DNA of 64,000 nucleotides from Chlorocebus sabaeus. Its lineage: Eukaryota > Chordata > Mammalia > Primates > Cercopithecidae. A program made the position numbers and the translations under genes. The stretch is taken from positions 80,493,208 through 80,557,207 of the forward strand of contig NC_132911.1 in assembly GCF_047675955.1 (NCBI RefSeq), given 5' to 3'. The notes under the pieces were generated by a model. The model did not search any database, was not told where the DNA came from, and saw nothing but the letters and a program-made list of their open reading frames with translations. Below are positions 35,345 through 47,099 of the stretch, piece after piece (within the stretch, counting starts at the first letter, position 1; each line of letters begins with the position of its first letter).

Positions 35345-35885
35345 CACTCACTTATTCAACAAGGAAGCATTTACAGAGTACTTGTTATGAATAAGCATGA
35401 AGCTGGAGAAACAAAAATAATAATGGGGATACAGAAATTTAAAACATGGTCTTAACTTCAAGAAGCTCACTATCTTGTAGATGTGGGGTAAGGAGAGATA
35501 AGGATCGCTAAATAAACAACACTATTAAAACATCGTGTGACATGTGCTTTTTAATACAATGTGGATCAAATAAGAAATGTAAAAGCAAAATAAGAAATAT
35601 AAGAGCAAATGTAAAACAGATTTGGAAAGAATGTATATTCAATTTGAGACTTGCTGAAATTTAATTGCCTGTGGGATATCTACACGGACCTCGCTAGTAG
35701 TATTTGGAATACAAGTTTAAAGCTCAGGTGAGGTAGCTGACTTAGAGATACAGATTAGACTGCCTTTTATGTATGGCTGACTGTTGAGCATATGACCGTG
35801 AATGAGGTCATCTAAAGAGTGAGTAAAATTACGAGTGAATCAAGAACGCAATCATTAGAATCTTTTCAGAGAGTAAAATACATTA
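35345..35885 (-). mobile_element. L2 LINE fragment, antisense (separate copy)
   Basis: Starts at the antisense L2 3' end ('acttattcaacaaggaagcatttacagag', 'gaagctcactatcttgtag') and continues with 'gagacttgctgaaatttaattgcctg', 'tatggctgactgttgag' and 'gaatgaggtcatctaaagag'. A separate insertion from the fragment to its left. A 20-bp unit is tandemly duplicated at 35568-35607 (18 of 20 matches). Confidence 0.7.
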
Positions 35886-35929
35886 CAGTATTTATTCAAA
35901 ATATCCACTGCCCTTTCCTACTGAATGCA

Positions 35930-36235
35930 TCTCTACCAAATGTGCCCTTACCAGCTCTGTCCCTGAGGGAAAATTAGAGTTCTTGTCTCATTAAAGTAAA
36001 GCTTTGTCCTGTGATTTTCTTTGGCCAGTGAAATGTGAGTGAAAAGAACATTAACCACTTCTGTGCAAAACTTTAAAACTCACAACATGGCTCTGCCTTC
36101 TTTCTTTTCAGTGTGCCTCGACACCAGCAAGGAGCCCAGTGGGAAGGGCCAAAGGCAATCCATGATAAACATATAACTTCAGCTAAAAATAAACTGAGAT
36201 TTTGGAGGTTGTCACAATAAAATAATTTTGTCAGA
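35930..36235 (+). mobile_element. Degenerate LTR-like interspersed repeat
   Basis: 'ctttggccagtgaaatgtgagtg', 'aactcacaacatggctctgcc', 'aaataaactgagattttggaggttg' resemble the CCAAT-like and 3' regions of old LTR repeats like that at 31885-32290. Family not assigned. Confidence 0.42.
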
Positions 36236-36374
36236 GCCAAATAATATAGTATGGGTAAAATGAAAAATGAAAAGAAGTATAGTAAACCAAATGGCAGTGA
36301 TGATATAGAAATTAAATGTTGAGATATATGGGATATAGAATCAGTAGAACTTTGAACTATTTGATGTGTGGAGT

Positions 36375-37620
36375 TATAAATGAGTCCACAATGACTTTGG
36401 GATTTTTAGCCTGAGTGGCTGAGAAAAGGTGACAGACATTATTGCAGGGCAGAAAACCTCATTACTGCTTTTATTTCAGAAATGCCATTCAAATGCACTT
36501 TGGAAGTGGAGGAACAAAAAAGTGGAGAATTTAGATGTTGACATTTGGATATATTTTGTTTAAGATGCCTCTGGTATATCAGGTGGAGATACCTCTTTGG
36601 CAGTGGAATGTATGGGCCTGGGGTTCTGAATGGGGGTTGAGCAGAGTGAGACCACCCAGGGAGAATGTGTCCAGTACCAGAAGGATTGAGGATGGATTTT
36701 GTGGAGGAAACTAATTTTTAAGAGAACAACAAAAGAATAGGGAGTAAAACAAACTTAATAGAAGTAGTTAGAGAAATAGGAATAAAACATGGAAAAGTGA
36801 TGTCTATGTGCCAAGAAAAAGATACTTTAAGAAGTATAGTCAAATGTGTACACTGCTACAGAGAAGTAAATGGAACAAAAACTTTTGAGAGATTATTGGT
36901 GTTTACAAGGAAGAAATATGTTGGAGTAGCACATGACAAGGAAGACATTCTAAAATCCGTACCTGAGATGATAACTTTACATGATCAAAACCATACTAAG
37001 CCATCTCTCACATTGCCTTTATGTCTTCAGTATTTGGGTTCTGGAAACTCAAAAGCCGAGAATTAAATTATTTATTTTCTCCATGTATTGAAGCTACAGT
37101 GCATTCTCCTCCTGGTTAGAAGAGGCCAAAGCCTGATTTGAAGGAGATTGAGAGTATAGAAAAGAAGACATTTTTCTCTCCCTTCTTTTTACCTAGAAGG
37201 AATAAGTTTCCAAAATGGTAAATTCACCTTTGCAGGAACTTCATTTTAAGTCACTGATTTTTAAGAGAGGTAAGCTTACAATGGTGTGGTGGGTGTGGAA
37301 ACCTGATGGTAGTGAGGAGAGAATTGAGGGCAATGAAGTGAAGAACGCAAGTGCAGAGAAATGAGGCAATATTGTCCAGGGAGTCAAGGTTGCAGGGAGG
37401 TCATTTTAGGAATGGAGGTGGGGGGTATGGTGCGCATGCTTGTTGACTGAAGAAAGGAAGCCAGGGGAAAAGTTGAGATTGAAGACATGGGAGAGAGAGA
37501 GAGGAGATAATTGATAGGGAAAGGTCCCAGCTGAGAGTGGCAGGGACTGCACTAAGAATAAGATTAAAGCAGATAACATGTCACAGAGCATAGGAGAACA
37601 GTACCTCTTCCTCTAGAATC
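36375..37620 (-). mobile_element. L2 LINE fragment, antisense, long
   Basis: Antisense L2 ORF2 region: 'tgactttgggatttttagcctgag', 'gtttaagatgcctctgg', 'agaccacccagggagaatg', 'gaagtagttagagaaatagg', 'ggtgtggaaacctgatgg', 'gagagagagaggagataattg'. Its left part covers the same L2 segment as 35640-35885, so it is an independent copy. The 89-codon plus frame at 36797-37066 is antisense to L2 and is discarded. Confidence 0.7.
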
Positions 37621-38033
37621 TAGATAGAAAAAAAGGAAGAAAATGTAAATCACTCATTACACAAATAAACTTTATATTAGCCTTAGGAGAAATTATGTGA
37701 AAGTAATTTGTAAACCCTTGAGCACTGAAACAAATGTTAGCCAACTTAGTATTTTTTTAATTTTCATGTAGATAAGTTACCAGGAATGCAGACTGAAGCA
37801 TGGGGTAGGGTCAGCAATGGAAAGTCCCTTTGAGAATTACCTGTAGAGAAGTGATAGGTAAATAAATTAGAATTGAAAGAAAACTCCTGAGTAAGAGGAT
37901 AGAGGAATAAACACTGAGCTTATTCTCTCTGTAGAAACTGGTCAAGTACAACGATACAAAAAACAGTGGTCATGAGAAGTTGGCAAAATTAGACAATTTA
38001 GTATCAGGGAGAGTGTCATTGTAAGGGAGGAAA
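37621..38033. other. Purine-rich unassigned sequence
   Basis: May be further decayed antisense L2. No gene. Confidence 0.4.
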
Positions 38034-38405
38034 CCCAGTGTGTTAGTCTCTTTTCATGCTGCTGATAAAGACATACCCGAGACTAAGCAATTTATAAAGA
38101 AAAGGAGGATTAATGGAGTCACAGTTCCATGTGGCTGAGGCCTCACAATCACGGTGGAAGGTGAAAGGCATGTCTTACATGGCAGCAGGCAAGAGGCAGA
38201 ATAAGAGCCAAGCCAAAGGGGAAGTCCCTTATAAAAATAATCATATCTTATGAGACTTATTCCCTACCACAAGAACAGTATGAGGGCCACTGTCCCCATG
38301 ATTTGCTTATCACGCACTGGGTCCCAATCACAACACATGGGAATTATGGGAGCGACAATTCAAGATGAGATTTGGGTGTGAACACAGCCAAACTATATTG
38401 CCCAG
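38034..38405 (-). mobile_element. THE1 solo LTR with 5-bp target duplication
   Basis: LTR 38039-38400 antisense: 'tgttagtctcttttcatgctg', 'cacagttccatgtggctgagg', 'atggcagcaggcaagagg', 'caagatgagatttgggtgtg'. Flanked by CCCAG at 38034-38038 and 38401-38405, the 5-bp duplication expected for ERVL-type integration. No internal region. Confidence 0.93.
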
Positions 38406-38829
38406 TACTGGAATGACTCCAACCCAGCACCTGGCACAACACCCAGCTGCGGCAGATAGGCCTATGCAATAAATGTTTATGGTAAATGAGAGTAGGCGTG
38501 GTTAACAGGGTGGAGTTTAGTAAACAGGAGGATATTTGGAGACTCCAGGCTTCAATCAGATAATCCTGACTGCTGCCCTGCTTTGAAGCATGATCATACC
38601 ATGGAAAATGAAGAGTGGTCCCAGAGAACATGTGCAGAGGGCAGGTGAGAATCATAACCAGAAAAGATAAAAAGAGCCGGAGCTTTGTCACAAGGGCAGA
38701 AATATGGCAATCAGTTCAGGGGAAGACTGAGAAGAATAGAAGAACTGGAAGGCTGAAGAAGGAAAAGGCAATCATGAAGGAAGTGAAATCCTAAAATGCA
38801 ATTGTTCTCTCTGTGAACTGTGTATACCT
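38406..38829. other. Unassigned sequence
   Basis: Purine-rich. Possibly the continuation of antisense L2 interrupted by the THE1 LTR. No gene. Confidence 0.4.
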
Positions 38830-38889
38830 GGCTTTACAGCATGCCTCCATCAGATACTTGGCTTTACAACATGCCTCCACCAGACACTT
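38830..38889. repeat. 30-bp tandem duplication
   Basis: Two 30-bp units (38830-38859 and 38860-38889) with 27 of 30 identical positions, each carrying 'ggctttaca(g/a)catgcctcca'. A small recent tandem duplication. Confidence 0.9.
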
Positions 38890-38918
38890 GACTGAAGATG
38901 TTGGTCCCTGGCTCATGT

Positions 38919-38962
38919 TTTTTTTGTTTGTTTTATTTTGTTTTTTTGTTTGTTTGTTTGTT
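38919..38962. repeat. (TTTG)n-rich tract
   Basis: Imperfect TTTG and T-run sequence ending 'tttgtttgtttgtttg'. Confidence 0.85.
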
Positions 38963-39194
38963 TTCTGTCCTCATTATAACCATGTTCTCATGGTTACTGT
39001 AATAGTGTTCTTTTCCACTCTTTAGCAAGTCAGTCTGTATCGTACTGTTGAGAACCTTCTGCCTCTATTACCTCCTCAATCCTACTAAGTTGGAGCTTCA
39101 ACTACCCTAGGACCTCCTGTCCTTTACCAATTCTCCAAATCTCTTAGTCTCTTCATAAACATATTTTTTCCTTCTCTCTTTTAAAATAATACAC

Positions 39195-39415
39195 TATTTT
39201 GAGTGTCTACTATGTGCCGGACTTTGGGCTAAACTCACTGCATAAACTTTATCAGTATTTCCCTCCCCCACAAATTATGACACAAGAACTATTATGTCCC
39301 CTTCTTAGCTTAAACACTTGAAGTAACTTCCCTAAGAGCTTATAAATGGTAGGTCCTGGAAGTGATCAAGGCAGTCAGGACTTACAAGGTTGTATTTGTG
39401 GTCCTTATGCTGAAT
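39195..39415 (-). mobile_element. MIR SINE, antisense
   Basis: 'gagtgtctactatgtgccggac', 'attatgtccccttcttag', 'gaagtaacttccctaagag' in antisense MIR order. Confidence 0.78.
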
Positions 39416-39779
39416 ATCTTTTCTAAATACTCTTTCCTTGCATAACCCGAATCTCGTGGTCAATCTTGGCACCACTGCTTACACCAACATTCTTAAAATT
39501 TTTTTCCATCAGTTCGTTTGCACACACTAAGCCAATCCCAAATTCTGGAGCAACTTAGTTGCCTGTACTCATCATGCCTATTTCTACGCTGCTAAGTGTT
39601 GTTGGAGAAAATTAAATAGCTGGGCTGTTTGCTTTCATTACGTTGTCATGATGTCCACCCTCAGCTAGGCCTTCACAAACACTGGCAATCCCTTCGCTCC
39701 TCTCTCGACAGCTCTTTCCCATTTCCCACAGCATCTGTTCCAAATCTATGTAGTTTTCCTCGAGTCTACTTTAATTAAA
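39416..39779. other. Unassigned sequence
   Basis: Possibly part of the neighbouring L2, but not supported. Confidence 0.4.
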
Positions 39780-40225
39780 AACATTCTTAACATGGCTTAC
39801 CAGACTCTCCAAAATTTGGCTCCTTCCCACCTCACCAGTCTCCTGAAGGGCTGTGTTCTCTCTTGCTTCTCTGGGCTCTAGCCACACTGACACTTTTATT
39901 CCCTCTCTTGTCCCTTTCAGATATTCTGTTCACTGTGCTTGAGAAGCCTTTCTCTTGCTTTTGTGTTTAACTCCCTATTCGTCCTTCAATGTTACATAAT
40001 CTGATGAGCTTTCCCTGACTTCCTGCACTAGCTTAGATTCGTAGCAGTTGTAATATTCTGCATTTTTCAAAGGTTTGTCTGAAGCTAGCCTTTCTCTTTA
40101 GGTGGCTAAGTACATGTAGAATGTGACAATATTGTCTCATTCAACTAATATACCCCCAGTATGTGGCACAATGCCTGACCCCGGGGAGGTGCTCAAGGCT
40201 TATGTGTATATTTAACTGGAATCAT
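39780..40225 (+). mobile_element. L2 LINE fragment, sense
   Basis: 'cttaccagactctccaaaatttgg', 'tctagccacactgac', 'gatgagctttccctgac', 'atgtggcacaatgcctgacc' and 'ggtgctcaaggct' give the L2 3' half. Confidence 0.78.
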
Positions 40226-41061
40226 ACCTTTGACATTAATAATCACAGGTATTTATTTGTATTTACAGACTGGAGAGATTTGAGATACCTCATTTATGCA
40301 CAGAGTCTGTAAAGACAGAAAAAGCACAGTAAGCCTGAGATTTTTCGCATTGACAGTAAGTCGGGGAAGAAGAGCTTCTCAGACTAGGTATAGGACCCAA
40401 GAAGGTGTAGAGCAGATATGGTCCATGAAAATATGGCCCTCATGGTTTCAGCCCTGAAGAAACGAAGATGTTTTATAGAACAATCTATAAGATGGTATCC
40501 TTTATTGAAAAAAAGGACAAGAACTAGGAAATTAAAATGCTGAAAATATGTGCCAGCCCTTGGGGTAATGGTGTTGATAATTCAAATGGCATATGCTCTA
40601 TGAACAAACTGAAAGACTAAGCTATTGAAGACTGTGGAAGCTAGGACATTTTTACTCGTGCTGCGTTCTCTAAGTTTATTTCTCTTGGCATCTTTTCCTA
40701 TTTGGCATCTCTATTTATCTGGAGATTGAGGTTCAATCCTGTGTGACAAACTCAGTAACACAGTTTACCGAGAACCAAAAGTTGCTGAGCTTGGGGAAGA
40801 GGAAGGTAAGTAAGAAACAAAATGAACAAACGTAAACAGGTGAGGAAGCAATTGTCACAGGCATAGCAGGTCAGTTATAGGTCAGGCCAACTTCAAAGAG
40901 ACCTGATTTATTCATTCACTCATTTATTCATTCATAAGGGGAAGAAGAAGGAGGAGATATAGCTTTGAAAGTGCTGAGGAGAGACAATAGGAATAACAGA
41001 CTATGTCATTTAAAGAATTTCATCCTATAACAAGGCAGGAAAGCATTTCACTGATGATTCA
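40226..41061. other. Unique sequence
   Basis: Includes a short (TTCA)n-like stretch at 40906-40935. No gene recognised. Confidence 0.45.
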
Positions 41062-41142
41062 TGATGTTGAACATTTTTTCTTATAGCTGTCGCTTTGTCT
41101 AGTTTTCAATTTGATTGTTTTCTTACTATTGAGTTGAGTTCA
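41062..41142 (-). mobile_element. Short L1 fragment, antisense
   Basis: 'gatgttgaacattttttc', 'tcaatttgattgttttcttactattgagttg' is antisense L1 ORF2. Only about 80 bp survive. Confidence 0.7.
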
Positions 41143-41559
41143 TCCCATGACGAGACAGGAAAAGTCCAGAAAACATGACTATTGGGGCACATCTCATCTT
41201 TCCTGAAGATGCTTTCCCTAAGATGGTAAAGGGTCAGTGACACCACCACGGTAAGCACCTAGATATGACCACCAAGAAATCTGATCAATGCTCAGTAGTA
41301 ATCCTGAAACACACCGGGTCAGAATTTAAGCAATGTGCAAGAAGTATTCTCGAACCTTCCTTGTTTACAGGGAAAATTTACTGATCTAGTGACTACTGAC
41401 ATCACCTGTGTTTCTAGAAATGGATGAACCTCCAGGCACACAACTCAACCCTAGCTGGCAGTATTTAACAAAAAGATTTTGGAGTATTTTGGTCTGCCTA
41501 GGGTGTGCTGTGGTATATTATTCAGGACTACTGGGGTTTCAAAAGATAGAAAGCAAATG
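41143..41559. other. Unique sequence
   Basis: Nothing recognised. Confidence 0.4.
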
Positions 41560-41990
41560 CAAACCGACTTAAGCCAAAAAACAATGTGGAGGCTATTTAT
41601 TGTTTCATAGAATTGCAAATCTAGAGGAACATTGCTAAGTGCACAGTAATCAACCACTGGCATGGCCAGATGAAGAGGCTCAAATGATGTCACCAGGCTC
41701 TGGTCCGTCTCGAAGTCTCCACTTAGCATACCACAGAGAGGGTCCTGGTACTTCCAGCATCACTTCTTCCTTACTGTCAGTAGCCCCAATGGAAAGAGCT
41801 ATATTTGTTCTCAAATTTTATAAAAGCACTGGACTTGCTTCCCAATAGCCTAGATTAGATCTCATGTTGAACCTGACCATGGTCATGAAATGTGCTGGGT
41901 GGCTAATCCTGGACCATATCCCAACATTTCCAGCTTAAAGTGGGTCAGCCTCATTCATATGGAGTAGACTGAGAATGTGGGGTGTGGGGG
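41560..41990. mobile_element. Unclassified degenerate interspersed repeat
   Basis: 'gaagaggctcaaatgatgtcacc', 'gtagccccaatgg' and 'gtgctgggtggctaatcctg' recall a widespread mammalian interspersed repeat. Family and strand not assigned. Confidence 0.35.
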
Positions 41991-42294
41991 AAATTTCCTA
42001 AGGAAACATTTTACTTTTATGAAAGAAGAAGAGAAGGATTCTGAACAGGAAAAGAAAGAAAAAAAAAGATGCCCACAATAAAGATATTTTAAGAAAAATA
42101 ATTTGGGATACTGTCTGGGTGAGAGATGAAAGAAGCTGTGATGCTTCCTTTTACAAGTTAGGATGTTTGCTGTTGTTGTCATGGTTAGGAGATTCAGAAA
42201 CCCATCATGAAATAACTTGAAAAGAAAACCATTGGCTTTATATAACTCAATCATAGGAAGAGTGGGGCTGGCCTCAGGGATTGAATCCATGGTG

Positions 42295-42384
42295 AAAAAA
42301 TAAATAAATATATATATTATGTATAATATATATCTATATCTATATATCTATCTATATATACACACACACACACACATATACACA
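42295..42384. repeat. Composite (TA)n/(CA)n microsatellite
   Basis: AATA and TATA units, then 'tctatatctatatatctatc', then about eight CA units. The 85-codon plus frame at 42319-42576 reads through it and is not a gene. Confidence 0.88.
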
Positions 42385-42668
42385 TCAGGACCTTCTGCTC
42401 TCCAGCTCTTTCTCTTATTTTACTTGTTAATTTTATTTTCTTCTCCCGCTGAAATTTCTTCACCTAGTGGTACACATGGCTCTCTGGACTCATACTCCTA
42501 TCATTTCATCAGACAGGAAAGGACATTTGCTTTCATTTCTAGCCTGAAAAATCAAGGGAAAAATACTCAAATTTAGCCAGCTGGAATCACTTATTTATCT
42601 CTTGATCGATTAGGAAAGCAGGGTCTATTGTCAGAAGCATAGTGGTTTGCTGGATAAAGATGATATCC

Positions 42669-43187
42669 ACAGCATTAGTTCTCAAACTTCTTGTGCCATA
42701 GGCTCTTTTGGCAGTCTGGAGGAAAATGAAAAATCCAATCTAAGAATAATGCATTTAAACTCCTAAGATACAACATATGGGATTGCAAGAAAAACTATGA
42801 TATTTAATACGGCTATCAAAATATGTTAAAAACAAGTTATGATACAATCATATACATGCTTTAATAATGATACACTAAGTGATAAGATGTGGAAACAAAC
42901 CTAATCACTACCTCATGTAATTTTCAGGTAGTTATTACCATAAGCATTTACCACATGTATAAGGTTATATAAAAATATCTGTGATTTATTTTGGTAACAT
43001 CACAGATACTGCTAATATTATTGTGATTTGTTTCTTGCTTAAAATTTTGAATAAAATTGTACAGTTTAGTTTGAAGCCAGTAAAGATAATGTTACCATTT
43101 TTCCCACCCAAGTCCTCGGTCCCTCTGAATTCTGCCCATAGATCACTGCAGAGTCCACGGACTCCAGGTTAGAAACTACTGAACTAG
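42669..43187. mobile_element. hAT-Charlie-type non-autonomous DNA transposon
   Basis: Left end 'cagcattagttctcaaact' and right end 'aggttagaaactactg' form imperfect inverted termini (CAG..GTT..). The inner sequence ('cataggctcttttggcagtctgg', 'gattgcaagaaaaactatg', 'cacagatactgctaatattattgtg') fits an old non-autonomous hAT family. About 519 bp and nearly complete. Flanking 8-bp duplication not evident. Confidence 0.72.
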
Positions 43188-44044
43188 AGAGTCGATGAGG
43201 TAAGAGATTGAAGAAACCCTAAGAAAAGATGGATTTCAGGAGCTACTGGATCCAACTGCCCATCTTTACCTTGATAATTTTATACCAAGGCCAAAACGGA
43301 GATTTTTGTTTTAAATGATTGTGATGTAGGCCTTTCCTGACCTAGCTATTCCCGTTACGTCTCATCTGAAGAGATAATTTGATTTGTCACTTTGCTCAGA
43401 AAAGGTTGTTTCTCAGACCTACACCTTGGTTTGAGTTTGAGTCCTAAATGAGTAGCAAGGTTCATATTTAGCACTAAGTCTTGAATAGTAGAGCTTAAAG
43501 TATCAAGAATAGCAGTTCAACTCTGGTGGAAGCAGAGGTGTTCTACTTTCAATGTGTGACAAGGAGAAGGGCAGTACAGGCCGTAGATACATGGACACTA
43601 GCCCTTTAAGGTTACGGTCTAGAACTGGATAGACTCTGCAAGAGCTAATGATAACAGAGTCAGAAATCTCTACTTCAAAAACGTAATTTTTAAAAAAAAA
43701 AATTCTTATTTCTCTCTTTTTCTTTCATAATATTTTTGAATTATTTTAAGACTTTAAACTTCTTTGGCTGTGCCAAAAAGGAAAAAACAAATAGTCTATG
43801 TTTGGGATAGAATTTTTGAAGAACAATGAGGAATGCACCCCTGGGATTGGCATTGATAGCCAGAGTAATTTATTTGATGTCAATAGTTGAGGAAATAGAT
43901 TTAGGATCCTTAATCAGCTACTCCTTGCTTCTTGGCAATGTCTTGGAGCTTCTGAGTAGATTTTAATGAGAAAGCATTTCACAAAGCATTAGCCAGATTA
44001 TTGTGAACTCAGGTGAGGGCAGAGCCAAAATATCAAATCCAACA
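43188..44044. other. Unique sequence
   Basis: Nothing recognised. Confidence 0.45.
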
Positions 44045-44285
44045 AAAACTGAGTAACTGCTATGAGTCAGACATTATGGAATGCATTTTACAGATACTAA
44101 TTTATTTAATCCTTCTCAAAATGTGTGAAATAGCTACCATTATTTTCATTTTACAAGTGAGAGAACTGAAACTCAGAGAAGGTGAGTAATTTATTGAAGA
44201 TCACACAGCTGGTAAACAGCAGAATACGTATGCGATGCCAGGATGCCTGACCACAAATCTAGTACTTCTCTTTGCTATCATAGCT
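44045..44285 (-). mobile_element. MIR SINE, antisense
   Basis: 'gtaactgctatgagtcag', 'catttatttaatcc'-like, 'tttcattttacaagtgagagaactgaaactcag', 'gatcacacagctggtaaac' is a near-complete antisense MIR. Confidence 0.85.
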
Positions 44286-44369
44286 CCTTGCCAAAGAAAC
44301 ACACTTGCTCTCCCAGTTATTTCTTGTACCCATTATCTAGCTTCCCTGGACTCTGGGCAATTTGCCAAC

Positions 44370-44400
44370 AGAAAAAAAAAAAAAAAAAAAGAGAGAGAGA
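44370..44400. repeat. Poly-A/(GA)n tract
   Basis: About 19 A followed by five GA units. No retroposed body attached. Confidence 0.85.
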
Positions 44401-44868
44401 ATCGTTAGTGTGAAAAACCTTATGTGACCTTAAGGCAGATTTCCTTACCCTGGCATTTGCAAAGAAGAGAGTCAAAATGATTCCAAAAAAAAGAACAAAA
44501 GCTTAGAAGTTTTATATGTCCTTACTTGAGCTGTATTCATATTTTTAAAGTGATGATCCTAATTATTAGATTATAGTGAGATCAGAAAAGAATTATCTAG
44601 AATATCTCTAATGTCACACTGAGAATCATAATAGAAAGCATATGTAAAAGTATCAATTTTCACAAAACAAATATTTGTCGATGGAGAGTGAGAGGGGAGA
44701 AGAATTGAAGCTTTGTATTTGTCGAGCATCAGACCGATAGAACTGTTATGCAGAAATGAACATAAAGATATATTATGATTAGTTATGACATATTGACACC
44801 ACTCTCAAATTAATCCAGACATTTAGACCTTCAAAGCAGGTCACTATTTTTTGGACTATGGCAGCAAT

Positions 44869-44902
44869 TAATCAATCAATCTTATCACAGAGTGATTGAT
44901 TA
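44869..44902. repeat. Perfect 10-bp inverted repeat
   Basis: TAATCAATCA at 44869-44878 and TGATTGATTA at 44893-44902, with a 14-nt loop. TGATTGAT resembles PBX/HOX binding sequences. Confidence 0.7.
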
Positions 44903-45329
44903 GCACCTTTTGAAGAATGTATAGCAAATGTCTATGCTAATCAAGGGAAATAAAAGTATTCATAGATCTCCTTTTAATTTGAATTTTCTCCAATTATAAA
45001 CAGATTCTCCCTACCTCCAGCCATATCTAAGTGCATTTAATATTCTATGGATAGAAAAATGTGTGAGACTGACAAAATATCCACAGTCTGTAACCTCTAT
45101 TGGAAAAGGCTTTGATTACAGTAAAATTACACAAAAATGTGTCATTAAAAGACATTGGACAGACATAAAATCTAACCTTTTGAGCTAAAGAATACTTAAT
45201 ATTCTCTTCATGATCACACAAGGGGAAATTCTTTGCTATGGAATAGCTATTTTCCTGTTAAGCAGGCTATTTCATCAATGATTTATTTCTGAGATGTAAT
45301 AGGTCGTTTAAAATGGTGGTTTAAAAGTT

Positions 45330-45525
45330 GGGCCTTTTGTTTAATTTTCTCACAGGCGGTTGGTAATTATCATGGTCCTGCAGTTTCTCTGGAATGCCGT
45401 GGAGGGTCAAATGCCAATGGAACCCTGCTTTATAGGGTAATTAAGACAGTCGACATGGTTATTAAATACATCATGCTAAACTAAACTGGAATGCTGTGAA
45501 ATAAAATCCAAAATCATAAATAAAA
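45330..45525. promoter_or_regulatory. Candidate regulatory element in low-repeat block
   Basis: Repeat-free sequence with TAATTA (45438-45443), 'ggtaattat' (45362), 'atgccaatgg' (NFI/CCAAT-like) and retained CpGs ('aggcggtt', 'tgccgtgg', 'gtcgac') in an AT-rich setting. A candidate only. Confidence 0.3.
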
Positions 45526-47099
45526 CTTGGGTATTCCAGCAAAGGGGTATGTGTGAAAAGGAGGAGCTTTATGCTCTCAGAATTGCAATAAATAGTTCTT
45601 GCCCACTCAGACTTACTAAAATCTGGCTACTGAAAGGCTCTGGATTAGCCTTTCAGAGAATGAAACTGAAATAAACACAGTATATTCTCCACATATACGT
45701 GAAATTCAAATTCCTGCTATTTTATGTTATGTAAAATAATATGATAAGACATTTTGGTCAATCATTTGTATTCTTTATCACAAAGATCAAATGCTGAAAA
45801 TATATATAAAGTTATCCAATGTAAGTTTGCTATGACTAGCAAATGAATATGAGATAATCTTTTTTAAACACTATCAAAAATGTTTCCTTTTGCAAGGCCT
45901 TTCCAATGACTGCTCATCGCTGTGCATTCAAGATGCCTTTCAGAATGCATCTGTAACCAGCATAAGACCACAATATAATGACTACTTTAAAGAAACCCGT
46001 AACAGGGTATGTGAAGGCTTGTTGATATTGATAATTCTAAGCAGTGGTGATGGGTAAATATTGTCATCACAATATAAGCCTTCCAAATATGTATCTGTCT
46101 TGTGGTCATAAGTTTTCAAACTCAAGAGCTGAAGGCTTCAGTAATTTAATTTCTTTCCAGAAAATGTGATGAGTATACAAAAATGCTGGCAAAAGGGCTG
46201 GACAAAATGAGAGCAGAATAAAATACAATCTTTCCAACCTATTATATGCTGCCTACAAGAGATTTTAAATTATTCTTCCCTTGTGTATTGCCTGAAAGTT
46301 TTTGCTATATGAATGTTTACAGGCAAATTCATTGGTTTACTAGGCAAAGGAAAAGAACTAGTCTTAAATAGGGGAAATAAATATTTCCAATTCTAGCTGT
46401 AAAACTAGAAGCCAAAATGTATAGTTGACAGGCAGGGAGCCAGCTGACTTAAGATCACCAGCCTTTCCTTAAAATCAGTCTCCGTATTTCCACATGGAAC
46501 ACATTTTAAGTTAACAATGTGTAGTTTGGCAAAGGAATTGTTTTTCTTTGGCATGAAATGGTTGTCTCGTTTTTTAAAAATGTATATTCTGCCTGTTTCT
46601 ATATACAATGTGTGTCGACATTCTTTTGAACTTTAAAAACTGTTGCTATATCAGGAAATTTGTAGATAATTACTTTTTACAATTTTTGTCTAAATAGAAA
46701 AATGCATATTTAACATATTCATATCCTTGTGCTTATGCCTGATATCATTCTGAATATTGCTTAAATATACCTTGAAATGCATATTGAATTGAGACTTAAC
46801 TATATCACATACTCTGGGGAAAGCAGGCCTCTCAGAGAAGTCATTTAAAATTTCTTTGATGAGTATTTTTATAGGGTTTATTGACAATGTACAATCTGAA
46901 AATGAATGCAGCCATTCCCTTCTCTCAGTCAGAGTCTTAAAATTGAGTCATTCTATCCACAATGTATTTATAGCACTGAAAACAGTAGAGTGGAATGCTA
47001 CCCATTCAAACATTTGCAGTCTATTTCGCTATTTCTGGCTGCTACCACAGAAAACTCAGAAAAGCAGAAATGCAAATCTTCAGACATTGGTTCCACATG

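Noticed and set aside
36797..37066. 89-codon plus frame
   Set aside because: Antisense to L2; no recognisable protein.
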